From NCBI GenBank assembly GCA_016931055.1, contig JAFGFL010000073.1:1-46561 (forward strand): a stretch of DNA of 46,561 bases, given 5' to 3'. Shown here in pieces: positions 15,175-22,787 of this stretch; position 1 is the stretch's first letter; every line of letters starts with the position of its first letter. The position numbers were made by a program, and so were the translations under genes. This DNA is from Candidatus Omnitrophota bacterium. Its GTDB lineage: Bacteria > Omnitrophota > Gorgyraeia > Zapsychrales > Zapsychraceae. The notes below the pieces were generated by a model that was given only the letters and a program-made list of their open reading frames with translations, made no database searches and was not told the DNA's origin.

Positions 15175-16947
15175 ATGGATTCTAAACCGGAATTTTCTAT
15201 CTTTCAGAATTTTGTCGAGATGTCCAGCGTCGGCCATGGATTGGCCCGTCTTGATGGAACGATCGTTTATGTCAATCTTGCTTTTTGCAATATCCTGGGA
15301 GAGAAATACCGCGAAGATGCTATTGGGAAAAAAGTTGAGACTTATTTTCCGAAGGAAGTCCGGGAAAAACTCATAAATGAAATCCTGCCGGCTGTCCGGC
15401 GCGAGGGCCATTGGAGCGGAGAACTTCTCTTTCAGACCGTCCAAGGGCGTCTTGTTCCCGCCATCCAGAACATTTCTTTGATCAAGGACGACGAAGGGAA
15501 TCCCCGTTATTTCAGCAATGTTGTTACAGACATCACCGAACGAAAAGGTTTTGAGAAAGAATTAAAAAGGGAAAAGGAAATTGCCGAGAAGTATCTGAAC
15601 ATGGTCAGGGTGATGATTGTCGGATTGAATGCGGAAAAAAAGGTTATTTTGATCAATGAAAGAGGATGTGAGATTTTAGGGTATCCGCGGCAGGACATTC
15701 TCGGCAAAAACTGGTTTGACCATTTTCTTCCCGTAAGATTGCGGAAGGATGTGAATGCTGTCGCGGATGCATTATTTAAAGGCGATATCAAGCCGGTGGA
15801 ATATTATGAGAATTCTGTCTTGACCAAGAGCGGCGAAGAACGCATGATCGCGTGGCATAATATTGTGGTGCAGGATGAGCAGGGCAAAATCTCCAGCATC
15901 CTCAGTTCCGGCGAAGATATCACCGAACGAAAGAAAGCGGAACAAAGGCTTTTGATGGAGCGGGATTTTTCCGATGCGATTTTAAATAGCCTTCCGGGAG
16001 TTTTTTATATGTTTAACAAAGAAATGAAAATTCTACGCTGGAATAAAAACTTTGAAAAAATCACCGAGTATTCGTGTGATGAAATCAGCCGGATGAGCCC
16101 GCTAGATTTTTTTGAAGGACAGGACAAAACCTTGATCGAGGAAAGGACCCGGGAGGTGTTCACAAAAGGCATCTCGGATGCGCAAGCGCAATTAAAAACA
16201 AAGAGCGGGAAGAAGATCCCCTATTATTTTAGCGGCCAGATGGTTGTCATCGAAGGAGAAACTTGTCTGATCGGAACAGGCATAGATATTACTGAGCAAA
16301 AGAAGGCGGAAGAAGGGCTCCGGTATGCCATGAAGGAAAAGGAAACATTGCTTCAGGAAGTTCATCACCGAGTGAAAAACAATCTGTTGACATTATATTC
16401 TCTCGTGAATCTTCAGCGCGAATCGTTGCGCGAGGGGCTTAGCGCGGAAATGGCCTTAGATGATACCAAACAGAGAATATCTGCCATGGGAAGGGTGCAT
16501 CGGATGCTCTATTCGACAAAGAATTTCTCGGAAATCGATTTTTCGGAATATATCCGTCTGCTGATGGATGACGTGAAGGCGACATGCGGCACGTCGAAAT
16601 GCCGGGTCAAAATCGAGTCAGACCTTGATTCCATTATGCTGGATATCGACCGGGCTGTCCCTTGCGGGCTGATCGTTAATGAGTTATTAGTGAATTCGTT
16701 CAGGCACGCATTTTCTGGCAGGGCCAGCGGATGTATCGGGATTTCTCTGAAAAAAAAGGGAGCGAACATTGAACTGAAGATCAAAGATGATGGTGCCGGC
16801 ATCCCGTTTCATCCGCTATCCAAAGAGAGTAAAACGCTGGGGTTGCGGCTCGTGTCGATGTTAAGTCAGCAATTGAAGGCAGATGTTTCCTATAAAGGGG
16901 GCCAAGGTTCATTGTTTACCATTACTTTGCGCGGTGATACAATATGA
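15175..16947 (+). CDS. Cytoplasmic PAS sensor histidine kinase (HisKA_2 type)
   Basis: 590 residues without membrane helices. Three PAS domains are visible: about 5-120, 135-255 and 262-385, each closing with a PAC-like segment such as ITERKGFEKEL, DITERKKAEQRL and DITEQKKAEEGL. The dimerisation/phosphoacceptor region reads LLQEVHHRVKNNL, the HisKA_2 signature, with His398 next to Arg as the likely phosphorylated residue. The ATPase domain has NELLVNSFRHAF (N box), DDGAGIP (G1) and TLGLRLV (G2). It would autophosphorylate in response to a cytosolic cue sensed by PAS; no heme or flavin ligand can be named. GGGAG lies 8 bases before the ATG. It pairs with the receiver gene 24 bases downstream and follows a possible structured leader. 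Confidence 0.9.
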   Translation: MDSKPEFSIFQNFVEMSSVGHGLARLDGTIVYVNLAFCNILGEKYREDAIGKKVETYFPKEVREKLINEILPAVRREGHWSGELLFQTVQGRLVPAIQNISLIKDDEGNPRYFSNVVTDITERKGFEKELKREKEIAEKYLNMVRVMIVGLNAEKKVILINERGCEILGYPRQDILGKNWFDHFLPVRLRKDVNAVADALFKGDIKPVEYYENSVLTKSGEERMIAWHNIVVQDEQGKISSILSSGEDITERKKAEQRLLMERDFSDAILNSLPGVFYMFNKEMKILRWNKNFEKITEYSCDEISRMSPLDFFEGQDKTLIEERTREVFTKGISDAQAQLKTKSGKKIPYYFSGQMVVIEGETCLIGTGIDITEQKKAEEGLRYAMKEKETLLQEVHHRVKNNLLTLYSLVNLQRESLREGLSAEMALDDTKQRISAMGRVHRMLYSTKNFSEIDFSEYIRLLMDDVKATCGTSKCRVKIESDLDSIMLDIDRAVPCGLIVNELLVNSFRHAFSGRASGCIGISLKKKGANIELKIKDDGAGIPFHPLSKESKTLGLRLVSMLSQQLKADVSYKGGQGSLFTITLRGDTI

Positions 16948-16971
16948 TCAAAAGGGATGCGCGGAGGCATC

Positions 16972-17325
16972 ATGAAAAGAAGAGTGCTCATTGCCGATGA
17001 TGATTATATCACGGCGGAAATGTTTAAAGAGACCATTGAGAATTTGGGCCATGAGGTCATTGCTGTCGCGCATAACAGTGAGGACGCGATAAACAGCGCG
17101 TTCGAATTGCACCCGGATTTCGCCTTTCTTGACATTAAAATGGATTACCGGATTGCGGGCATTCACGCGGCTAACTTGATTAAAGACAAATTCCCTCTAA
17201 CAAAAGTTTATTTTCTGACAGCCTATGCCAAGGATGTCTTTCATGCAGAATTGGTTAATGCCCAGTACGACGGGTATATTGACAAACTTAAATTCATGGA
17301 CACGATAGGCAAGATACTTCAATAA
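16972..17325 (+). CDS. Single-domain response regulator (receiver only)
   Basis: 117 residues from the ATG at 16972, with GGAGG (16963-16967) just upstream; an ATG at 16957 is less likely. A CheY-like receiver: acidic pair in VLIADDDY, phosphoacceptor Asp54 in FAFLDIKMD, Thr in FLTAYAKD, and Lys in the YIDKLKF segment, which lacks the usual following Pro. No output domain is present, so it would act by protein contact or as a phosphate relay. It is 24 bases after the PAS kinase, almost certainly its cognate partner in one transcript that ends at the strong terminator at 17361-17404. Confidence 0.9.
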   Translation: MKRRVLIADDDYITAEMFKETIENLGHEVIAVAHNSEDAINSAFELHPDFAFLDIKMDYRIAGIHAANLIKDKFPLTKVYFLTAYAKDVFHAELVNAQYDGYIDKLKFMDTIGKILQ

Positions 17326-17360
17326 TGAGATTTTTTTGTCGGGCGAAGGGCAATATTATA

Positions 17361-17404
17361 AATCTCTGCAAATTAAGAAGTTGCAGAGATTTTTTTTATT
17401 TTTT
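17361..17404 (+). terminator. Strong Rho-independent terminator
   Basis: AATCTCTGCAA (17361-17371) pairs perfectly over 11 bp with TTGCAGAGATT (17381-17391), followed by a long T-rich tail to 17404. It ends the kinase/receiver transcript. Confidence 0.9.
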
Positions 17405-17428
17405 CTTAGCCTTTAAGATGGAAAGCGT

Positions 17429-17434
17429 TATAAT
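17429..17434 (+). promoter_or_regulatory. Possible -10 element before pilT
   Basis: A perfect TATAAT sits within GCGTT-ATAAT-AAACGC, 80 bases before the pilT start. The -35 region at the expected distance is poor, so a promoter here would need an activator or a different sigma factor. Confidence 0.3.
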
Positions 17435-17513
17435 AAACGCGTATCATCACAATATAAAATGAAAGCAGTTCTTCCAGAACGATGTGTTTATTGTTAAAAG
17501 GAGGTATTTTGAT

Positions 17514-18563
17514 ATGAATATAAGCGATATCTTAAAGAATGCGGTTGAGAAGAAAGCTTCGGATGTCCACATAGCGACGGATTCAAAACCGATGGCGCGT
17601 ATCACCGGAGATATCGTTGCCCTTGATTTCCCGGTCTTAACGGCTGATGATGTTGAAAAGGCGATTAAGGAGATTATTCCGGCATCTTCGCGCGGGAAGT
17701 TTGATCAAGGGGATGAAGTGGACTGCGGCTATTCCATAAAGGGTATTGCTCGGTTCCGGGTCAATGTCTACAAAGAAAAAAGAGGGTGGGCGATCGCTTT
17801 TCGCGCCATTTCCGATAAGATTCCATCGGCGGAAGACATCGGCCTTTCGCAAGCTATTATTAATCTCACAAAGATCCCCAAGGGTTTGATTTTAGTGACC
17901 GGGCCAACCGGCAGCGGCAAAAGCACATTGATTGCCTGCCTGATCAATCTGATCAATAAGGAAAGGAAGTCCCATATTATTACGATGGAAGACCCGATCG
18001 AGTATCTGTTCGAGGACCGGAGCTGTATCGTCAGCCAAAGGGAAATTGGCAATCACAGTAAAACGTTTGCCAACGCCCTGAAATATTCCTTGCGGCAGGA
18101 CCCCGATATCGTGCTGGTTGGGGAAATGAGGGATTTGGAGACCATAGGAATGGCTCTGACGATGGCTGAAACCGGCCACTTGGTTTTCGCGACGTTGCAT
18201 ACGACCGATGCCGCCCAGACCGTGGACCGCATTATTGATGTCTTTCCTTCTTTCCAACAGCAACAAGTGCGGATGCAGCTTTCAGGGGCCTTGCGGGCGG
18301 TCATCAGCCAAGAGTTGCTTCCTAATATCGACGGGACCGGACGCGTCGCTGCCAGAGAAGTGATGATTGTTACGGCTGCAATCGCCAATTTGATCCGGGA
18401 AGGCCAGACGCACCAGATTTACAGCGCTATCCAGACGGGTAAAAGCGTTGGGATGCAGTCGATGGACAGCGCGTTGGCGGACCTATGCCGGGACGGATTG
18501 ATCAGTTATGAAATGGCTGAATCCAAGTCGGCAAATCCGGATGCTTTAAAGGCATACCTTTAA
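17514..18563 (+). CDS. pilT: Type IV pilus retraction ATPase PilT
   Basis: 349 residues, close to the usual PilT length. The start is the ATG at 17514, eight bases after AAAGGAGGT. Secretion-ATPase motifs are complete: Walker A GPTGSGKST (130-138), Asp box MEDPIEY (158-164), Walker B VLVGEMRDLET (200-210) and His box HLVFATLHTTDAAQTVDRI (from 222). The N-terminal part begins ILKNAVEKKASDVHIA, typical of PilT/PilU. It powers pilus retraction at the inner membrane base, giving twitching or DNA uptake. PilU or a second PilT paralogue cannot be excluded. No other pilus gene is in the window; the neighbours are regulators (PAS kinase/receiver upstream, cNMP/GAF protein 42 bases downstream), suggesting a motility-control operon. 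Confidence 0.93.
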   Translation: MNISDILKNAVEKKASDVHIATDSKPMARITGDIVALDFPVLTADDVEKAIKEIIPASSRGKFDQGDEVDCGYSIKGIARFRVNVYKEKRGWAIAFRAISDKIPSAEDIGLSQAIINLTKIPKGLILVTGPTGSGKSTLIACLINLINKERKSHIITMEDPIEYLFEDRSCIVSQREIGNHSKTFANALKYSLRQDPDIVLVGEMRDLETIGMALTMAETGHLVFATLHTTDAAQTVDRIIDVFPSFQQQQVRMQLSGALRAVISQELLPNIDGTGRVAAREVMIVTAAIANLIREGQTHQIYSAIQTGKSVGMQSMDSALADLCRDGLISYEMAESKSANPDALKAYL

Positions 18564-18605
18564 TGAATAATGTCCACGGCAACGTGTATTTGATGGAGGG
18601 TTTCT

Positions 18606-19562
18606 ATGTCAGATGTCTCGAAAGTCAAGCAGATCGGACTGTTTAAGAATATCGATGAAAAAATATTGGGTTCGTTTTCCTCTATGTTGAAGGAGGAGCA
18701 TTTTAGCGATGGACAGGCTGTTTTTAACGAAGATGACTCGGGCGAAGAGATGTATTTTATCCTTTCCGGCGAAGTTCAAATCGTTAAATTTGTCAACAAA
18801 GAGGATGGCGTTTCGCAGCTGCTTTCTTCGTTGACGCCCGGAGATTTTTTTGGGGAGATGGCTTTGTTCGACCAGAAGAAAAGGTCCGCAACGGCGAGGG
18901 CGAAAGGGGATGTGGCGGTATTGAAAATGAATTGCAAGGATTTCTACGCTTTTCTGGAAAACGACGTTTTTATGACCATCAATGTTTTGGGCGGCATGCT
19001 GGCGGAGACGATCAGGCGCCTTCGCGAGACAGATATCGGATTTGTGACCATTTATGAAACCGGAAGGCTTTTGGCTTCCGGAGAAAAAATCGAGAATCTT
19101 TTGCAAGGGATCCTTAGTAAAATCCTGGAAGTGGTCCCTTCAGCTGAGAGAGGGTTTGTCGCCTTATGGAACGAGTTCAGTGAGATGTTTGAGCTTCGGT
19201 CTTCCCATGGTTTTGATGATGCAACGATCGTCTTAAAGAAAGACGATTGTCTCATTAAATGGCTGAAGGAGAATAAAGACCGGTTGATTGCCAGCGATAC
19301 GGCGCAAATGTCTCTTTTCAACCGAAATCTTTTACCAAAATATTGCGGAGCCTCTTTTGTCCTGCAGCCATTTGTCCATCGCGGGGAACTATTGGGATTT
19401 TTGTTGATTTCCAATGGAACCCGGAAAATGGAAATCCGGCCCAACCAGGTCAATTTGCTTTCTGGAATTGCTGCCCAGGTTGCCCCTGTCATCGCAAACG
19501 CGAAAAAGATCACGGAGGAAGAAAACCGTAAAAGGCTTCAAAGGGCTAAAGCTTGGCAATAG
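18606..19562 (+). CDS. Cyclic-nucleotide-binding plus GAF domain protein
   Basis: 318 residues, soluble. Residues about 8-125 form a cNMP-binding fold: the phosphate-binding cassette reads PGDFFGEMALFDQKKRSATARA, where the Glu and Arg fit the family pattern. A helix follows (GGMLAETIRRLRET). Residues about 145-300 look like a GAF domain: TGRLLASGEKIENLLQGIL, GFVALWNEF, and FVLQPFVHRGELLGFLLIS. No helix-turn-helix is visible, so it is not a CRP-type activator; it probably works as a signalling adaptor. GGAGGG lies close before the ATG, and the gene follows pilT by 42 bases, likely in the same transcript. Whether it binds cAMP, cGMP or another ligand cannot be judged from sequence. Confidence 0.85.
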   Translation: MSDVSKVKQIGLFKNIDEKILGSFSSMLKEEHFSDGQAVFNEDDSGEEMYFILSGEVQIVKFVNKEDGVSQLLSSLTPGDFFGEMALFDQKKRSATARAKGDVAVLKMNCKDFYAFLENDVFMTINVLGGMLAETIRRLRETDIGFVTIYETGRLLASGEKIENLLQGILSKILEVVPSAERGFVALWNEFSEMFELRSSHGFDDATIVLKKDDCLIKWLKENKDRLIASDTAQMSLFNRNLLPKYCGASFVLQPFVHRGELLGFLLISNGTRKMEIRPNQVNLLSGIAAQVAPVIANAKKITEEENRKRLQRAKAWQ

Positions 19563-19641
19563 AATTGTTTTAGGATTTACAACCGAATATTTTCCTGCAG
19601 GCACCCGCCGGAAGCGTCCTTACCTGTGAAGCAACAAATGT

Positions 19642-21135
19642 TTATCCGCGTCTTTTGTTAATAGCGATATATTTGCGCGGCTCAATGGACGCGACATAGG
19701 CCGGGCGGATAATGCGGCCCTGGGTGATCTGCTCCAGCCGATGCGCGCACCAGCCGGATACGCGGGCCATGGCAAATAAGGGAGTGAACAGCTCTTTAGG
19801 AATCCCGATCATTTGGTAAATGAATCCGGAATAAAAATCGACATTCGGGCTGACGCGTTTACCTTTTTCTTCTTGGACAAGTTGACAAGCCAGGCGGGCG
19901 ACATTTCGATAAAGGGAAAGGACATGTTCCTGGCCGGTTGTCTTGGCCAATTCTTCCGCTTTTTCAAGAAGGATCACCGCCCGCGGGTCGGACAAGGTAT
20001 AAACGGCATGGCCGATGCCGTAGATTTTCCCCTTAAGGTCGTAGGCTTCACCAGCAAGAATTCTCTTCAGGTAAGAGGAAAGTTCATCATCATCGTTCCA
20101 GTCCCTGACGTTCTTTTGGATATCGGCCATCATATCAACGACCGCTTCGGCAGCGCCGCCGTGAAGGTATCCGCTGAGTGAGGCGATCCCCGAAGAAATA
20201 GCCATATAAGTATTGGCGCCGCTTGAAGTGACCGAGCGGACAGTGAAGGTAGAGTTGTTCCCGCCTCCATGCTCGGCATGAAGGACCATCAGGATATCAA
20301 GGAGTTTGGCGGCAAAACGTTCTGGTTTCTGGCCGTTAAGCATATGCATAAAATTCTCCATGGGAGACAAATGGGGATCCGAATTAATAAAGCCGTGCCC
20401 TTTTCCTTTGCGAAATAACATGGCATTGTAGTTATGCGCGATGATGGCCGGAAACTTTGCGATCAGATCGAGGCATTGGTCGATCTGATGACTCATGCTG
20501 TAGGTATTAGGATTTTTATCGACGAGGCTCATGGCCGCCACAGCGCGATGCAGGGCGCTCATCTGGTCGGGATTCTCTGATGCATAGGTAATGAAACGGG
20601 TTACGCGCATCGGGATACTTCGCCGATGGGTCATCTCATCATGGAACTTTTGAAGCTGAGAGGCTTTCGGCAGTTCTCCGGTAAGCAGCAAGTAGATAGT
20701 TTCATTGAAGCCTTCTTCCTCGCTGTCTTTACAGGCGTTGACGAGGTCCTTGACTGAGTACCCGCAATAATAAAGACGGCCTTCAGTCGGCCTAATATCG
20801 TATTGCGAGTAGTCCGACATGTGCGAAAGAAAGGCTTCCAGCGAACTGTGCGTTGGGCGATGGCCATTTAACAGAACGTAACAAGCCTCAGCGGGGGAAA
20901 GGTCCCCATCAAGCCCTGGGATCTGGATTGTAATATCTTCTCTGTCAAATAAAGGATTTGATTTCAGCGCTTTTTCATAACCGATGACGCAGCCTTTTGA
21001 TGTAAGGCCAACGACAACACCGCTGCCGTCCGCATTGCGCAGGCCCAATTTGATATTGTGTTTGCGGATCAGCTTTGGGTCCGGAACGTTGTGGACAGCG
21101 GCAAGTTTGCTGATTTGGTTGATAACAGAGGTCAT
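19642..21135 (-). CDS. gltA: Citrate synthase
   Basis: 497 residues; a Si-type citrate synthase condensing acetyl-CoA and oxaloacetate, the entry step of the TCA cycle, in the cytoplasm. Catalytic landmarks: HAEHGGGNNSTFTVR (about 286-300, supplying the first active-site His), KIYGIGHAVYTLSDPRA (second His about 376) and NVDFYSGFIYQMIG (Asp about 432). The C-terminal VSGWCAHRLEQ is also typical. It is longer than the 430-residue E. coli enzyme because of an N-terminal extension (about 60 residues) that resembles the long type seen in some anaerobes. Methylcitrate synthase activity is an alternative. The ribosome site is weak (AGGA). It is transcribed alone on the minus strand. Confidence 0.93.
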   Translation of the reverse strand: MTSVINQISKLAAVHNVPDPKLIRKHNIKLGLRNADGSGVVVGLTSKGCVIGYEKALKSNPLFDREDITIQIPGLDGDLSPAEACYVLLNGHRPTHSSLEAFLSHMSDYSQYDIRPTEGRLYYCGYSVKDLVNACKDSEEEGFNETIYLLLTGELPKASQLQKFHDEMTHRRSIPMRVTRFITYASENPDQMSALHRAVAAMSLVDKNPNTYSMSHQIDQCLDLIAKFPAIIAHNYNAMLFRKGKGHGFINSDPHLSPMENFMHMLNGQKPERFAAKLLDILMVLHAEHGGGNNSTFTVRSVTSSGANTYMAISSGIASLSGYLHGGAAEAVVDMMADIQKNVRDWNDDDELSSYLKRILAGEAYDLKGKIYGIGHAVYTLSDPRAVILLEKAEELAKTTGQEHVLSLYRNVARLACQLVQEEKGKRVSPNVDFYSGFIYQMIGIPKELFTPLFAMARVSGWCAHRLEQITQGRIIRPAYVASIEPRKYIAINKRRG

Positions 21136-21499
21136 AGACTTAGTCCTGTTTGGTTATATCGTTTAGGTGGAGTTCCGTTCCTTTTTGAGGATAGAATAAT
21201 ATCATCATTCCCCAAAAAATGCCACTGTTATTCGCAGGGTAAAAAAGAACTGCTAAAATAAGATTCTGCAAGTTGGCGTTTCGCTGTTTATTAGTCTTTC
21301 TGGGGCATTCTCCCGCGGAGTTATGGACAGCGGACATGCCCTTTAGGGCCTATTCCATGAACGAGAGGGTGTCCTAAACGACTTTTGTCTGAAAGTCATT
21401 GCATTTTTATCGTGTTATTCTATATTAATCGGTAGAAGACAAGGGCCTTATGGCTGGGGCTGGGCATTCAGTTTGGATAATTGGTTTTTGGGATAAACA
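21136..21499. other. Divergent intergenic region between citrate synthase and a membrane protein
   Basis: These 364 bases separate two divergent genes and carry no convincing coding sequence. A promoter for the plus-strand gene is described separately at 21399-21426. GCCC-TTTA-GGGC (21338-21349) is a small hairpin. No clear citrate synthase promoter could be picked on the minus strand, although AT-rich stretches exist at 21195-21215 and 21250-21270. Confidence 0.4.
21399..21426 (+). promoter_or_regulatory. Predicted promoter for the 21500 gene
   Basis: TTGCAT (21399-21404), 16 bases, TATATT (21421-21426). The leader would be about 65 bases. Confidence 0.35.
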
Positions 21500-22129
21500 T
21501 TGTCAAAATATCGGAAAAATAAAGATCGAAACAAAGCGAAGCACCATCGGCAGTTATGGAAACAACGCCAACGGAAACTGGCACGTGAGGAGAGGATCTA
21601 TTCCCCTGCGGACGCTGATTTCGGAGTCATCTTAAAAACGCACAAAAGGGAAGTGTTTCTTTTTGTCCTTATGGCCGTAGGGGTGATGGGTATTATTTTA
21701 TCGGGCCCGGATAAGGATTCCATGAATAAAATGAGCGCTTCAGTCAGTTCTGAGATTGAACAGAAATCTCTATATTGGGAAGAGGCCTATCCTTTTGGTT
21801 TTAAAGTGATCGCTTTTATGGGCACGGATATCGTCCAAACGGATTTTGACACGCTTCCGGAAGATCTGAAGATCAACTGGAAGAATTTATCTGTCGTGCG
21901 TATCCAGACCAGGCAGGATGACCGTACGGTTGAAAAGATCAAGATCAGCATAAGCGGCATCCAATATGAGCCGGCCAATGTTTCAGATGTGACAATTACG
22001 ACTACTCTAGTAAGAAACAGAGGGGCTTCCGCTTTAATGACGCGGTTTAATGATCTTGAATTTGTCGCTGAGATTATCGAGGATAAAGATGATCAGGTAT
22101 ATTGTTTATTTGGCCTGCGGGAGGGATAA
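21500..22129 (+). CDS. Unknown single-pass membrane protein, probable TTG start
   Basis: Not recognised. 209 residues. The frame has a stop codon just two codons upstream, and no ATG until the membrane segment, so the TTG at 21500 (preceded by GGGAT) is the most likely start. The first 45 residues are extremely basic (KYRKNKDRNKAKHHRQLWKQ and so on) and should lie in the cytoplasm. One helix follows at about 53-68 (VFLFVLMAVGVMGIIL). The remaining 140 residues, beta-rich with no cysteines until the last strand, would be periplasmic. The basic N-terminus could touch nucleic acid or the ribosome; that is speculation. It has its own predicted promoter. Confidence 0.6.
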   Translation: MSKYRKNKDRNKAKHHRQLWKQRQRKLAREERIYSPADADFGVILKTHKREVFLFVLMAVGVMGIILSGPDKDSMNKMSASVSSEIEQKSLYWEEAYPFGFKVIAFMGTDIVQTDFDTLPEDLKINWKNLSVVRIQTRQDDRTVEKIKISISGIQYEPANVSDVTITTTLVRNRGASALMTRFNDLEFVAEIIEDKDDQVYCLFGLREG

Positions 22130-22162
22130 ACGGATTGAGCAAGATAGATATATTTTCGCCTA

Positions 22163-22190
22163 TTGCGTCAATGGCATATTTGAGTATAAT
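22163..22190 (+). promoter_or_regulatory. Predicted promoter for the TPR/AsmA-like pair
   Basis: TTGCGT (22163-22168), 16 bases, then a perfect TATAAT (22185-22190). It faces the gene starting at 22248. Confidence 0.4.
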
Positions 22191-22247
22191 CAAAGATGTT
22201 AAATACGGGCAGGAGGTTAGTTGCGGGAAAAGGAGGGAATTATTTCT

Positions 22248-22787
22248 GTGAAGAAGAAAAAAGGCGGCTTATCCGTGAGGAATCTTGGTGTTTGGTTATT
22301 GCTGATTTTGGGAAGTCTGGGATTGACGTCCGATGTCGCTCAACTTTATTCAAGGGCATTTGAGTTTGCCGAAACCGGGAAAAAGGATTTTGCCTTTATG
22401 CATTTCAATGAATTGCAGAGGGATTATCCGACCTCAGGATATCGGGAGAAAGCGCTTTTTGCTGTCGGGGAATATTATTTCTTGATTTCCGGCTTTCAGG
22501 ATGCGGAAAAGACCTTCCGGTCGTTTTTGGATGAATATCCGAACTCAAAACAGAGGTTATACGCTCTTGCCTATCTGTTCAATATGGCCCAAAGAAACAA
22601 TAAGGGAGATGTCGCCCGGGAATTGGAAAAACAGATCGTTGATGTACATCGAGTCAGCTTTGTCTTCAGAGAAACAAAAGAAATCGCCTATCGCTCGCCG
22701 CTGCGCCAAAACTACAGGACTGATATCTATATCGATCATATAGAATTTTATGTAGAAGGAAAACTCTTTGCGAAAGTTTCTTACTAA
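22248..22787 (+). CDS. Exported TPR protein (BamD/YbgF-like repeats)
   Basis: 179 residues if started at the GTG at 22248, which follows AGGAGG (22231-22236); a TTG at 22221 with its own AGGAGG is an alternative. A basic N-terminus and a hydrophobic helix (GVWLLLILGSLGLTS) form a signal anchor. The rest contains two or three TPR units: QLYSRAFEFAETGKKDFAFMH, YREKALFAVGEYYFLISGF and FRSFLDEYPNSKQRLYALAY, the spacing and YPNS turns being typical of BamD and YbgF/CpoB repeats. There is no lipobox cysteine. A scaffolding role in envelope assembly is inferred. The last 20 bases overlap the next gene, suggesting translational coupling to the AsmA-like protein. Confidence 0.72.
   Translation: MKKKKGGLSVRNLGVWLLLILGSLGLTSDVAQLYSRAFEFAETGKKDFAFMHFNELQRDYPTSGYREKALFAVGEYYFLISGFQDAEKTFRSFLDEYPNSKQRLYALAYLFNMAQRNNKGDVARELEKQIVDVHRVSFVFRETKEIAYRSPLRQNYRTDIYIDHIEFYVEGKLFAKVSY

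Noticed and set aside
21450-21635. ATG-started frame overlapping the 21500 gene
   Set aside because: It is short, out of frame with the basic/membrane protein and lacks any recognisable feature; the TTG-started frame is favoured.
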